Translations under genes and position numbers: made by a program | The notes under the pieces: generated by a model | Seen by the model: only the letters and a program-made list of their open reading frames with translations | The model's database searches: none | What the model was told of the DNA's origin: nothing | In this document: piece after piece, positions 25,954-38,532 of the stretch | Position numbering within the stretch: the first letter of the stretch is position 1 | Layout of the letters: each line of letters starts with the position of its first letter | Assembly (NCBI GenBank): GCA_914767715.1 | Contig: OU612066.1 | Coordinates: 4,719,001 to 4,783,000, forward strand | Direction of reading: 5' to 3' | DNA from: Membranipora membranacea | Taxonomy: Eukaryota > Bryozoa > Gymnolaemata > Cheilostomatida > Membraniporidae | DNA: 64,000 nt

Positions 25954-28900
25954 ATGTGTCTCCTACCTGTGGTGTCATATCTATTCTTACTCGGTGTGCC
26001 GATATCCGGAGCCCAGGATCTAGAGTACTTATGTCTCGGCAATGATACGCTGGTAAAGCCGCAGAGTTGTGAGTAACATGACCATGCCATTTAGAAAATA
26101 TTTGTCTCTTTCTATGCAGTACTTCAAAGAGGCTAGGGTATCTAATGTCCTTGCGAATTGTAGTTGTCTCCAGTCTGTTTATTCACTCACTATAACGATC
26201 AATCTTCAATAGATGTAGCTTCGCTTGTTCTCTTGCCGTCGCCCCGGCGTGTCTGTCTTTAATGATTTGCAAGAACATACCCATTAGTTATGTGTATATG
26301 AGCCACCTGTGCTGACCAGCACAGATTGTTTCATTATGTGATATTGACCCGAAGCTAACAAATTTGACAACACAGACCTAGATCAAGATTAATCCAATTG
26401 CCTGCATTCCAGTTGCTCCCTTCCACTATGGCGTGACCATTAAAGAGGGTGCGACTCCGAGTGCAGACAAATAGACCGATCTTGATCTAGGACTGACCTG
26501 GCTGTAGGTTTTTAGAATAAGGGTAGCGAGCTGCACTTACCCCTACCCCAAGCCTACAACGTAACATTCTGTAGATCGACATCCCATAGCTCACTGCTTG
26601 GAGAGAATAATGTACCAATTAGTTACCATCATGATAGTATTGTGCTGAAAACTGATGAGCTTCATAATCGGGCAACAGTGTCAGACATCATAAGTGCCTC
26701 CATTGCCATATTAGTGCAATCCATTGCCAAAATTCATTAATTAATGCACATGCACAGTGATCTTACTACTATGAACTGCTATATATTTATTTAAAAAAAC
26801 AAGTCACTTCAATGTTTTTTGTACCACAGTGCACATTCAACACCCGTAATTTATTCATGCTTATAATAACTTATTGATTGCTCGTTTAGTGCCTAATAGA
26901 GTAAATGTCTATAGACTGTATATGGCCGCTGCCAACGCAGTCTAGGATTTCACCAAACGCCTTGAATGGATATGGGGCTATTTTTTTGTATATGAAAATA
27001 AGTACTGTCTTGTTTGTATACAAATTAACTGCAGTCGATCCTGAAATAAACATATTCCAAAAGCTGCAATAAAACAATCTTACAAATTCTTTTATCCATA
27101 CATGTTGCTGCATAATCCTGGACATTGTCTGGAGATTCTGAGTAATGATGCTGATTACTCACACTCACTTATGCTAAAGATTGTAATTTTTGCTTATGCT
27201 ACCAAAATCGTGTTCCTTGCAGCATAGAAATATTCACTGACCTTATTTTAAGAAACCTGAGCAAGAATTGTTGATTTAATGAATGAATGCACTGCCAATT
27301 TTGTATTACAGAATGTCCTTTATATAAGCTTTTGTTTAGTTATGTTATCGTATACAAAATTTCAACCAGCGGAATTCAACTGTGGTCAACTCCAAATCCA
27401 ACGTGTTAAATTTCAATTGGATCCCATCTATATTCAATCAATCATATGTTTCAGATGACTTAACGGTGACCATCTTTTTGGAAGAGAGTTATGGACAATC
27501 CTGCAGTAAATCATTTAACACCACAGCGTTACGCAATAAGATCACGAGAATACAGACCTGGAGTGATAATCAGTACAAAGACAAGTTCACACTAGGTAGG
27601 CTGATGATACAGGTTATACTTGATCGCATTGTTATCCTATAATGATTGTCTGTAAATGTACATTTGTAATTATCATGATTGACCCTGTTTTGGACGTTAG
27701 ACTCAGTGTTTTGTCTATGGTTGGACTATTCAGACTGATTTGAGATGTCTAGTTGACCTGAGGAGCATTGGAAACCTTCCTTACATGGAGGAGAGTTTCG
27801 GAGGATCATCTAGTCTGAGACTGTATAACCCCCTACCAGCCATCAATCAAATAAAATACAGTGGGGGAGGGGAGAAATTGACTGAAATGGAAATTTTTAC
27901 TGCTTGTACGAGAGCTGATTAACTCTCATTGATTTGTCACTAATCATGCAACCTCTCTGCTTCCTGGTTGTAGTTAAATTCTTCAACTAAACCAGCAGAA
28001 TCACTAAATAATGTAGAAAAACATTTTGATACATGATGAACCAATGGATGAGGGAAACATTATTTCCCCTGATCTATAAGCTATACGAGTGTAAATAATT
28101 ATAAGCAACCAATAGTAAGGGATGCAGTAGTAACATAAGATTAACAGATTATATAATGTTACTCATCTTAATGCTGAAAAAATGTCTAAAGTGCTCGTAC
28201 AGGAAGCCAGTATTGACCAAGCTTTTCGCATTGCACAAGTTCTGCTTAATTCCGCTTCCCTATAGACCTACTCACTCTCAATCAATTAATTTTCAGCTTA
28301 TGCCATCATGCCAAAATAGTTTTGAGGTAATAAGGAAAACAGTGGAGGAAGTTTTCCTTACCACATACATAAGTGAAAATAACGACAACAAATTATACCT
28401 GAGAGCCATGCATATTATACCAGTTTCACCATTGAAAGTTTCATTTGAATCCTAAGCTGTCAATTACCAAAATATATCAGAACTAAAATAGTTAGGGGGT
28501 TAAATAAGGGACGAAAATAGTAAACTCACAATGCTATATGGAACAGAGTAACAGCTCAAAGGAGCAGAGGGCAATGGGCTATGCAGAGGTTCCTCATTCC
28601 GTTATCATTGTTGCCGTGGTTTATTTAAAGCATGTGGGTGTGGGCAACCTGTTTTTTGACAAAGGTCACATTTTATGAAGGCTCAAATCAAAAGGTCACA
28701 ACATGTGTTTTCGAGCTTAATTTTGGAACGCAGAAATTTTGGCACTGGGTATTTTTTACAACCTAAACAGATTTGGTGCCATTAAAATTCCTTATGTTGC
28801 AATAAGCATCAAACAGTTTATCTTTTCTACTGTTTTTTGTTTGAGAGTGCTGTAAATGTGTGCACATACTTGGCAAATGAGAGGATTTCTGAAAAATATC

Positions 28901-31900
28901 AGCCAAAAAGCTGGAGCACTTTTAACATGTCAACTTTTTGATACAACTCTGCCTTTCTTGTTCAAATTCACAGCTTTGCAAAAAATAGCTTATAGTTCCT
29001 ATATCCTATGGTGAAATAATTGATAAAATATAAACAATCTCATCACTGTTAGAGGTTTTTTTTAAACAGAAGCTCTTGAAAAGCATTTGGCACCAGTACA
29101 GCTCTTATGATTTTGTGTAAAAAGTTACGTTGTTAACATGTATGTAGCTTAGCTTATGCATGATACAGAATGGACACTATATCGATATCCAAACAATGAA
29201 TATTGTGCTTGCAGAGAGTAATGCATATTTGGACATCCACAAGACGTAACGGGAAACAAAACTTTAGCGTATAATTTAACAGGCATAATTAGGGGGCAAA
29301 GGATTACCCGTTAGGTTTCACTGGCAAAAAGGCCACAGGTTGCCCACATCTGATTCAAAGCATTATTTTCCCCCTTGATTACAACCTTACACACCACTAT
29401 TGATAATTCATTCTCTCCTGTGAAACCACACCTTTAGAACTGATCCATGCTGAAAGGGTAACATAATTATTAACCTCTCTGTACTGCACTTCTTTGCAGC
29501 ATTTAATAGAAAATGCTCACACACTACCGCCAAAAATCTCCCGACTAGCTAGACATATTGCTGTTATATAGTTTGCATCTCATTGTAGGATTTAGAGTGA
29601 TCGATACATGTGGAGACAATAGCTTTATCACCAAAGCTGTGAGTGAGGCTGCCCCGTATGACTGGTCACTATCACGTTCGGATACCAGAGATGATGTCTG
29701 CACTGTCAGTCGTCCATCTGTGAACCTAGGTATGTCTCCATTAGCCAATGCGTTCGCTCTGAATGCTTGGTGGGGAGACAACACAATGTCTAGGTGTCCA
29801 TCTGAATTCTTTGGTTGTTGATACTGTATTGGTTAGCTGAATACAGGGGCAGGCCTGTTGAATGCAAATTCAGCAGTCTATATGTTGTTTGAAGTGTATG
29901 TAACCTGAAACTAACTCATATATGCAAATTGAAGATGTTCATTACCTAAGGGATTGTGCGCCCCTCATGACACACTTCTATAGCTATTCTGAATTAGTGT
30001 CTAATAAACAGATCAGTATTCATCTGATTGCTTGAATATGGGTAGAATAAGGCACACAAAAAAAAACAAGTAGAATATCGAGATGCCTGATGTTTCAATC
30101 CAATCATTTAATTTAACCTCATTGATCATTCATGTTATTTGTGGATTAATTCATGCCTCAGTGTCTTTCATATGGCGTCATGACACACTTTTACTTGAAA
30201 TATAACTTGATTGATTTTTGAAATAATATCTACATAACAATGAGCAGTGATGAACAAATTTTGTTCACTAGTATATGTCATGCAAAGCTGGGTTTTGAGC
30301 TGACTAAACACAATCCGATGATTGAAGATTTTATGAGAAGAATGCTCTTTGCAGTTATTGTTAATACAAAATATTTATTTGAAATTTGTATTCAGGATAT
30401 GTAGCGGACAGTATACCACCTGATCTGAGAGCGGAATTTCCTTTTATCGGCTTCTCTGACAACTCTTTGCTCCCAGAGAATGGTCAGCAGTCGAATTTAT
30501 TCAATACTGGATATCCTCTTCAGAATACAATCCAGGTCAGTCAGATTAATGAGCTCTAGTTGTATTTTCATTGGCCTGAGTTATGAATGGGATAGGATGA
30601 GATGGGATTGAATGGGATGGGATAAGGGATGGGAGGGAATTAATGTGTTAGAGGCTTGGGAAGGCAAAAGGCTACTGATAAAAACAAGATGTGCTTCAGC
30701 CAAAATGCTATCGTTAGATCCCAATTCCTCATATTCTTAGTCTGATCTCAGTTGTTCAGATAAGTTTGGTTATTGGCTTAAATCTGTCGGGTACCATGGA
30801 AGTAAAGATTTGTTCCCTGTAAATATTTTTAATTTTGTACTTGGAAATACTTAGCACATGCCTTGTCACATGTCCACAAAAAGTGGCAGCTTGATATGGC
30901 TAACTCCATTTATGAGTATTTGGTGTTTGTATCACATGATAATCTCCAGCAGAACAGTCTATTGGTCAAGTTTATAAACGCATACCTTCAGGTTTCGGTA
31001 CAGACATTTCTGTTGTGATTTAACACATAACGGAGATTGAACCCCCGATGCATAATCTGTAAAGATTTAGATGTTTGTTTGTAGCCGTTATTTGCACTGG
31101 TCGCTGAGTTAAACTGGGACTACATTACAGTAGTGCATTCTGATGATAACTTTGGCAGAAAATCTCTGGAAGCTTACCTGCAACTACATACAAAGTACTT
31201 TATTTGCGCGGCAGCTATCAAACCTGTCAACTATGCGAATATCTCTCAACTCAATGTCGGTACTACTGGTGCTGTCTACATCGGATCAAGAGGCATTGGT
31301 AAGAATCAAGATCTGACATCTGTAATACCAGGAAGGTCCTAGTTTTACTGGCATTCGGGATGGTGATTGTGGCCGTGATAACCATCTCGAACACCAAAAA
31401 TGAGAGGCCTGTAGTTAGAGATTTTCAAAGTATCAAAACTTCCCGATAGATCGGGAAGTTTTGATATTTTGAAAGTCTCAAACTACAGGCCCCTCATTTA
31501 GGAACTCAATATTATGTTGTACAACTTCTTCTTTTTCAGCACTGATGCCAATGTTGAAGGAGTTGAAAACCATTTCAGAGTTGTCCTCCCACAAACATAC
31601 ATAGCACAACTTCTCAATTGCTAATGACATTTCTATACTGTAGGCGATAGACTCTTCACATTCTAACTTTTTATATTTTGTAATTACTTTTGATTAACCA
31701 ATGATTAAAATGGGTAAAAGTTACCATCATTTCCTTCCAGGTCAGAGTTTATTCGAGCAGAATCTTCTCAATGTTGTTTGGGTCACACTGCTTCCAGATG
31801 TGCCTCCCCAGATGAAAGTATACTCAGTGGTCAGACAAAGTGGAGACCCAATTAGTAATGCGCTGATCTCATATTCTAAAGCACTTGAACTCACATATGA

Positions 31901-34900
31901 AAGCAACTGTGCATCGACAGGTAAATATGTGTTACTATTGGTTAAGCCACATATCCTGTCTCTTTGCCTGCGAGAAGGAATGAATTCAATGCGGTAGGAG
32001 GTAGCTGAGTTGGTTAGAGCACCTGCTCTCTAAAGCGCAAGCGTTGATGGTCTACTGGGCTCAATTGATGCCCCTGGTGTGCTTTGACCTGCATGCAAAC
32101 CGACAGCAACTTGGTGCAACTTGGTGCAACTTGGTGAGGCACTGTTATTTCTCAGTCTTCAGACAGTGACAGACTTACGATTTTGTCCCCACTAAACCCC
32201 ACTTTAACTGTTCAACATTGATGAGTCATGCATAATTTCTAATTATGATTTTTGCCGTGTTCTTGTATAATTAATTGAACAGAATAATCCCACAAAAAAG
32301 AAATTTTACCTCTCAACAGAATGAGTGTATTTGTAGAAATTGAGATCTCATATTTTTCTAGTGATTGGACTAAACGCTATCTGTTTGCAATTATTGTGAA
32401 AATAAAGTTTTTGTGTATTTAAATTTACTTAGGAGACAAGTCAGCCTGCTATTCTAGTAACGACTTCAGGAACAGTTTGACAGTAAATCTGAGTTCTGAG
32501 ATACAATTAGGAAATCCTTATGTGATAGCTGATAATAACACAGTGAGAAGACAGGGAGCACCGGTCACATCAGTATATCAAATACGGTATCTAAACTCAA
32601 AGGTATGTGGCTTTGCGAAAAAATTAAAATTTATAATATTTGTACACAATGATTGTTTATGGAACAGTATGAGTGGCGAAATTGAGATCGAATAGGCAGA
32701 ATCAAAGAAATGCTGATCAAAACGAGTCACAATGAAGTAAATATGAAATCAACTATAGACACCATTTGGATAAAACAACAAAGTTCTATAGTGATTATAT
32801 TACAGGTTGGAACAGTGAACAGTGATGGAGTTGTCTCATTACTGAGCAGCCATAATCTACCTATCCAATCGCTGTGTATCACTGATGACTGCCGAGCTGA
32901 GTGTAAATACCTTAACAAGCCTGGCTTCATATATAGTCATGGTGAAAAGATCATTATCCTGACCCTTCCCATCAGTGAAAAGTAAGATCAAATCAAGAAA
33001 ATTAGATAGTTAATGAGCAGTCAGGTACTCAAAAAATTTGACCGTACAGATCTTGAAAAATCCACTGTAGAGGTATGTGTGCAAAATGTTTTCACTACAG
33101 CAAACTGTGGCACCTGCAGTATCAAGACAAGACAGAGATTAAATTATATGATGAAAACTCATTCTTCCCAGAAATATTCAGTTGCCTCCACACAAATATT
33201 GAGCAAGCAACCTTACACAATGAGACTATAGGCTTACGTTACATTACTATTACAAAACAGCTGAGTAAAACATATCGACAGGTATTGGATGGTATGACCG
33301 TGAATTTAAAGTGAGCGATGTGTGTTTGTGGCATTACATTATCAAACATTCATTCACTCAATCGATAATAAAAATAATTTTGCTCATATATAATGCCACA
33401 AAATGCACTTGCAACCTTTGAAGCACACCAAAAACTGTGCAAAAATATGGATATAATTGTAATTTCCTGTAAGTTGAACTCTATGACATCAGCAATGTTG
33501 TGTTTTCTTTCCAGGGCTGATGCTGCTGACAAATGGGCTTGTACAGACTACACAGCGACTGGCCTGCTAAGAACCGAAGCTGCTTTGTTTGCGCTGAGCA
33601 CACTTAAGAAGCTGTCAGATGAAGATGCTGATGATATTGGGATCCTCATAATAGACTCATGCACCAACAAACTGAAGACAGCGGGTGACCTGTACTCTCT
33701 AATGAAGGATAGTAGGGGCAGCATGTGTGAGAATGGAGATCAGAGCAGATGTTTTAATCCTGACAATGTGGTGATCGTGCTGTCAGACTACAGCAGTGGT
33801 GTAACTGGTCAGGTGAGGATACTTGTTACAGGTAGCATACTATAATTAGAGACGGTTCCTTTCTTTGTGTTGAAAACTATGCAATGCTAAGAATTATATG
33901 AAGAGATAAACTGTCCAGGTAGTACATTTTGAATTCACAGGTATTGACGATTACCGAAGAGTTACCACTAATAACGATGGCATATGCAGCATCTAGTGTC
34001 ACCTTGAGTGATAGAGAGAGATATCCATTCTTCCTGAGAACAAGCCCTCCTGACAATGTACAGGCTTACTTTATTGTTGAGCTGTTGAAGACGATGGGTA
34101 GTATAGCAGGAAGCAAGGTGGACGCTGTTAGTATTATGTACACCGATGGACTCTATGGCCGCACAGGATATGAGGTATATTAAATTCACTTGACAATATC
34201 AAATTGGTCTCAAGTTTGTGGGATCGAGTGTCAGGGCAATGATCATATTCAGTGTTTTGTCATTTACTCATTCTCATCCTCATTCCATCTGCACTGACCC
34301 TGCGCTTTAGGAGAGGCTCAGTCGACCATAAACTTGATTAATAGATTTGTGTATAACGTCCCTCATCAGCAACAGCCACCTTGCTTAGCAGCAACAACAC
34401 CTCTCACCTAGCAGGCTTACCGCTACCATTCTTACTACCAACCCCATAATCCTTGTTTTAAGTAACCTAAATGTTTATAGCATATCTTGTAATTCATGAT
34501 TAATGCCATTCAGGGGGTCTTTCAATGGAAAAAAAGCAAAAATCGCAATCGCTCAGGCATTGATGGAATTATATACATTCTGCGTGAAAAATTGGGAACA
34601 GGTTTTCTAATTGAAGGTCCAAAGACGAGCGATGATTTATGATTAGCTATGTGATAGAGATAACTGCTCTAGCTTCTTGAAACCCCCCCCCCCCCCCTTA
34701 TATATTCTCATCCATATTTTCTCAGAAAGTTACGGAAGCTCTAAGAAATGCAGATTTCTGTGATCCTCATCTTGTGGAGGTTCTAAATGAAAAGTCAGGA
34801 ACCAATAACTATGCTGACATAGTGGATAGACTTCTCACAAACAGTGATGATGTCAAGGTCATTATTACCTTCCTGGACAGTGGGGTTAGTAGTTTAACAT

Positions 34901-37900
34901 ATAAAAATGATTCATAACTGTACTTCTTTGTTTTCTATCTGGTTCTTTAGGGAGTAGCAACAACTCTCCTTATTTGAGGGTGTTTATTCGGCTGCAAAGT
35001 ATTCCTGCATGGTTGCATTATTTTATGATGAAGGAAAAGTATTTGGAGAGTAAAAATTGTGATTGAATGAAGTGAATAAGTAACCTTGCAACTCCTGCTG
35101 TGTACAAGAATTGGAGGACATTCTATCAATTTATGACCTCCCAGTCCGCCCATAGAATCCTCATATATATATATATTCCTCTGTTTGCAGCCTGCCCTTT
35201 GATGCCTGGTCCCATTTCTCAGTTACCCAACTCTGTCCTCAGTTTAAGCAACTTAAAAAATGTTAGTTCCGAGAATCTTAATTAGAATAGTTGATTGACT
35301 GATTGTGAATAGTCTTTTGGAAAAATTCATTTTTGAGATAAGCATTCTAGCATTTACAATCCTAAATCCTCAAACTAATGTGCCGCTAATCTTCTGTCAT
35401 CAGAATAATATAAGGTATGACCCAATGCCTGATAACAGCAGGGCGGAAACAGTATAGCTAGCCCTAAACTAACAGAGCAATCTAGAATCGACATTTTTAT
35501 TCTACCATGAAAGCAATAACAGGTAATGAACAAAAATGAATTTTTAAACCAGCGATCATACTATAGTGTTTTGCTAATGATAATGTTTTTTTTTCAATAC
35601 ATCTTTCTTACAGCAATTGCTTGATTTGATGGATGAAATAAAAAAAAATGAGCGTCAATGGGAAAGAGAAGGCTTTGTGTTCATATTCAGCGATACCTGG
35701 GCGAATGACAAGCACAAACTTGACAAATATGGTGATTTCACCAAGGGCAGCTTCTCTTTTCAATTTGGAACTGATTTCTCGGTAAGCGATACCTCTTCTG
35801 CAGGTACATTTTGCTAACTAGATTGCAACTGCATCTACTTTGTGTATATCCTAATATACATGTGCCATGATTGTGGTAAAAGTTTGACCGCTTACATGGA
35901 GTTCTGTTTGCCGGTAACAAACATATGCATTTGAGGCCTCAACAATATATAGAGTAGAGGAACAGGTGAAGACTATGATTCATCTTTTGCTGTGCTGGTG
36001 GGGACGCCTGGGCACATGTCATGTGATATACCCTCGAAGCCTTCGGGTTTTGGGGCTAGGGGTTTTTTGTTGAGATTGGGGTGTCACATTTCAAAGATTT
36101 ATATAATGCGGAGACTATGTAGTCTCAGTACACTTAATCTAAGACCAAAATTATCACAACGAGTAATTACTCAAAAACAATTGTGTGCTCAGTTACTATA
36201 TAATTAGTGATTTGCAAAATATTGATGATTATTTTAGGACTACTTGATTGTATGCTGCATTCACCTAAGACGACCTTATTTTTGTATTTGTAGAGCCAAA
36301 ATTTTTCAGATATGCTAAATGCCAAGACAGCACCTTCCATAATCACTGAGGTAAACCCGTATTTGTCTACCTTATGGCAAATTAATTCTAAATGTAAAAT
36401 TCGAGGAAACTTCCTTAGCGAATACACCAGGCTTTGCAACCAGACTGCTGACAAACAATTTGCTGAAGGAATAGCAGATGAATCATATTCAGTCCATGTC
36501 ATGAAAGCAATCTCTGCATCCGTGTATGGAATACTCGGCATCATCGACAGCACTGGAAGCTCAGAAATCCTATTTGAGCGTGATGACTATAATTTAAATC
36601 GTTTCTACGAGAAGCTGCTAGAAAGTGATATACCAGCTACACTAGAAACAAAGGACAAGGTGAAGACCCCATTTACAGAGAAAACAGGAGATTCTACCAC
36701 CTGGGGTAATGGAAATGTAGGCTACATCATCAACCAGATTCAACTCAGAAAGTTGTCTAAAACAGTGTTATTCTATAATCCGGTCGCTAAAACTGGTACC
36801 GGAATAAAATCGATGTTTGAGAATACTGGACTATTCGAGTTCTATAAGAAAGACGAACCAAAAGCTGACATCACCAGTACGAAGGCTTCATGTCAAAAGA
36901 CTTCAATGACAACTTCTATCCCAGAACCTGTCACTGCTGCCCCAGAACAAAATGGCACGCTCATTGCGGTTATTGTTATAGTTGCAATACTGGCAATCGC
37001 TCTGATTGTTGTTGTGGTATTGTTCTTCGTACTCAGTGAGTATTCTGAATGATTGGGTGCCTAGTTCCAAGATGTGTGAGACTTTAATGTAAAAGCGAGC
37101 CTTACCAGGCCTGGTAATAGGGATTTTGGAATCCCATCAAAGTGACCAATACTTTTGTTGAGCGTTACTTTGTTCCTTATTTCTTGGATACTTCTATTTA
37201 CTTCAAATAATCAAGCACGGTCGATGTTATGGTGAAATTAATAATTTGAACATCAATAGATGATCACCAATTTATATTGTAGGACAGAGAGATAACAAGA
37301 GTAATACCAGTGCACAGCAAGCTGCTCTCGGAAGTGAATATGAATCTGTCCGTAAGTCTCAGACACTTGGCCTACTGATAATTTCTCATTGTATTTATCG
37401 TTGCAAAACTAAATGACTGCATGCAGTTTAAGCATCAAAATCAAGCATTGCTTGGATTGCAGGAACTATGGATTATATGAGCGTCATTACAAGAACACAG
37501 TAATTGAAACCATTAATATAGACAATTTTTCGCAGGGGATGTGGCGTTTATAATAGTGAATACATTTTTTCTTGTTTGCAGTTTTCCATGGTAAATTGAA
37601 TAATTTGGCACATAAGGGTACAACACTTTCTGTCTTATGTTTACAGCCTATGGTTTCTATATGTCACAAGAGCAAAGAGCGGCTATTAGAGGTTTTGTTG
37701 GACAACAGCCTCCACCTTTTAACACATCAAGTGAGTATTTATCATAGTTATGTTAACTGGTCATCATTGTGTCTGGCATCAATACCTTCCCATTAAGAAG
37801 GTGACAATTAGGCAAAATCCAGCCACTCATGCTTGTTCATCACTTTTAGAAAATAGTCGCAGCTCAGTGTGATTGATGATTACGTATTGACAAATGGTAA

Positions 37901-38532
37901 TAATATAACTCAATCTTAACCAGACAATAACAGTCATAAGTTGCTTGGTTTCCTGAGCTATGTAGCTATCCTATTTAACCAACATTTAAATCGCTTGAAT
38001 GTAAAACTTACACCAATAAGTTCTATCACCATTAAAGCTTAGGATTGCAATGGTCAAATCGAATCAAATTCAAGGTCAATAACTATCATTGGCTACACAA
38101 CTCAAAATCCAAATACTTGCAGGTGGAGGCGCCAGTAATCACTCTGGATCAGTCGATCCACTCTATATGATGACTCCAAATAATATCCCTACTGGACAAC
38201 CAAACCATCACCCTCCTGAATCGTCCTTAGATCAGCCCCAGGGAGGCCACACTAATCAGGCATATCAGCCCTCAGTTGTTTCAGCTCACGGCGGCTCCTC
38301 GACCAACGTCAGTGTCAATCACTCATCAGGTACAGGCCGGAGCGCCAGTACTGGAGGTGAGTCCAATGCTCGCACTGGCACTGCCAGACCACTCCCAGCG
38401 CCAAGGGCCAACAGTACCACCAGCAGCACTGACAATCTTATTTCTCCTACTAGAAGTGAAACCACCGCTATCACTGATACCATAGAGGAACTTGACCAGG
38501 TTGAAGAGAAAGAACTAGATGTCGCTGTCTAG
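25954..38532 (+). CDS. Tandem Venus-flytrap, single-pass membrane receptor (mGluR-like ectodomain)
   Basis: Exons: 25954-26052, 27370-27595, 29589-29729, 30396-30535, 31085-31298, 31741-31920, 32433-32602, 32806-32981, 33101-33310, 33515-33812, 33941-34174, 34726-34884, 35614-35781, 36294-37035, 37283-37351, 37647-37730 and 38123-38532. Exons 2-17 keep phase throughout with no stop. Exon 1 is less sure: MCLLPVVSYLFLLGVPISGA is a clear signal peptide, but a strong donor at 26069 gives another phase. About 1,239 aa: first Venus-flytrap domain (FRVIDTCGDN; LNWDYITVVHSDDNFGRKS), then a second (WACTDYTATGLLRTEAALFA; TLSDRERYPFFLRTSPPDN; YTDGLYGRTGYE), a short Thr/Pro stalk, and one membrane helix (about 1027-1051, LIAVIVIVAILAIALIVVVV). 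The tail of about 187 aa ends ELDVAV, a class II PDZ-type end. There is no NCD3G cysteine-rich region, seven-helix domain, kinase or cyclase. Ligand binding at the cell surface is expected. A likely AATAAA is at 38554. Confidence 0.88.
26377..26491. mobile_element. Short MITE of the CTAGATCAAG family (receptor intron 1)
   Basis: Ends CCTAGATCAAGAT and ATCTTGATCTAGG are inverted copies. The similarity extends inward as TTGCCTGCATTC on the left and its imperfect complement GAGTGCAGACAA on the right. Length is about 115 bp. Confidence 0.75.
30583..30642. repeat. GGGATG-rich simple repeat
   Basis: Imperfect iterations of GGGAT/GGGATGG in receptor intron 4. Confidence 0.6.
31401..31496. repeat. 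Near-perfect 96-nt hairpin in receptor intron 5
   Basis: Two 47-nt arms (31401-31447 and 31450-31496) are inverted copies with about four mismatches, separated by only 2 nt. The loop end reads CTTCCCGATAGATCGGGAAG. It could be a very short MITE or a transcribed hairpin. Confidence 0.9.
31991..32220 (+). mobile_element. SINE family copy C
   Basis: A tRNA-like A-box region (GTAGCTGAGTTGG, from 32001) is followed directly by the family body (CTACTGGGCTCAATTGATGC, GGTGTGCTTTGACCTGC). The B box appears deleted. The body includes three tandem copies of GCAACTTGGT. It lies in receptor intron 6. Confidence 0.75.
34683..34697. repeat. Poly-C tract near a splice acceptor
   Basis: A run of about 15 C lies some 30 nt upstream of the acceptor of receptor exon 12 (34726), placing it in or next to the branch-point/polypyrimidine region. 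Confidence 0.9.

Noticed and set aside
27722-27922. Possible extra receptor exon (DLRSIGNLPYMEESFGG frame)
   Set aside because: Exon 2 joins exon 3 at 29589 in perfect phase (TLG|FRVIDTC), and this frame has no donor in phase before its stop.
28156-28455. 99-codon open frame in receptor intron 2
   Set aside because: No domain, no fitting splice sites, and not needed for a continuous receptor.
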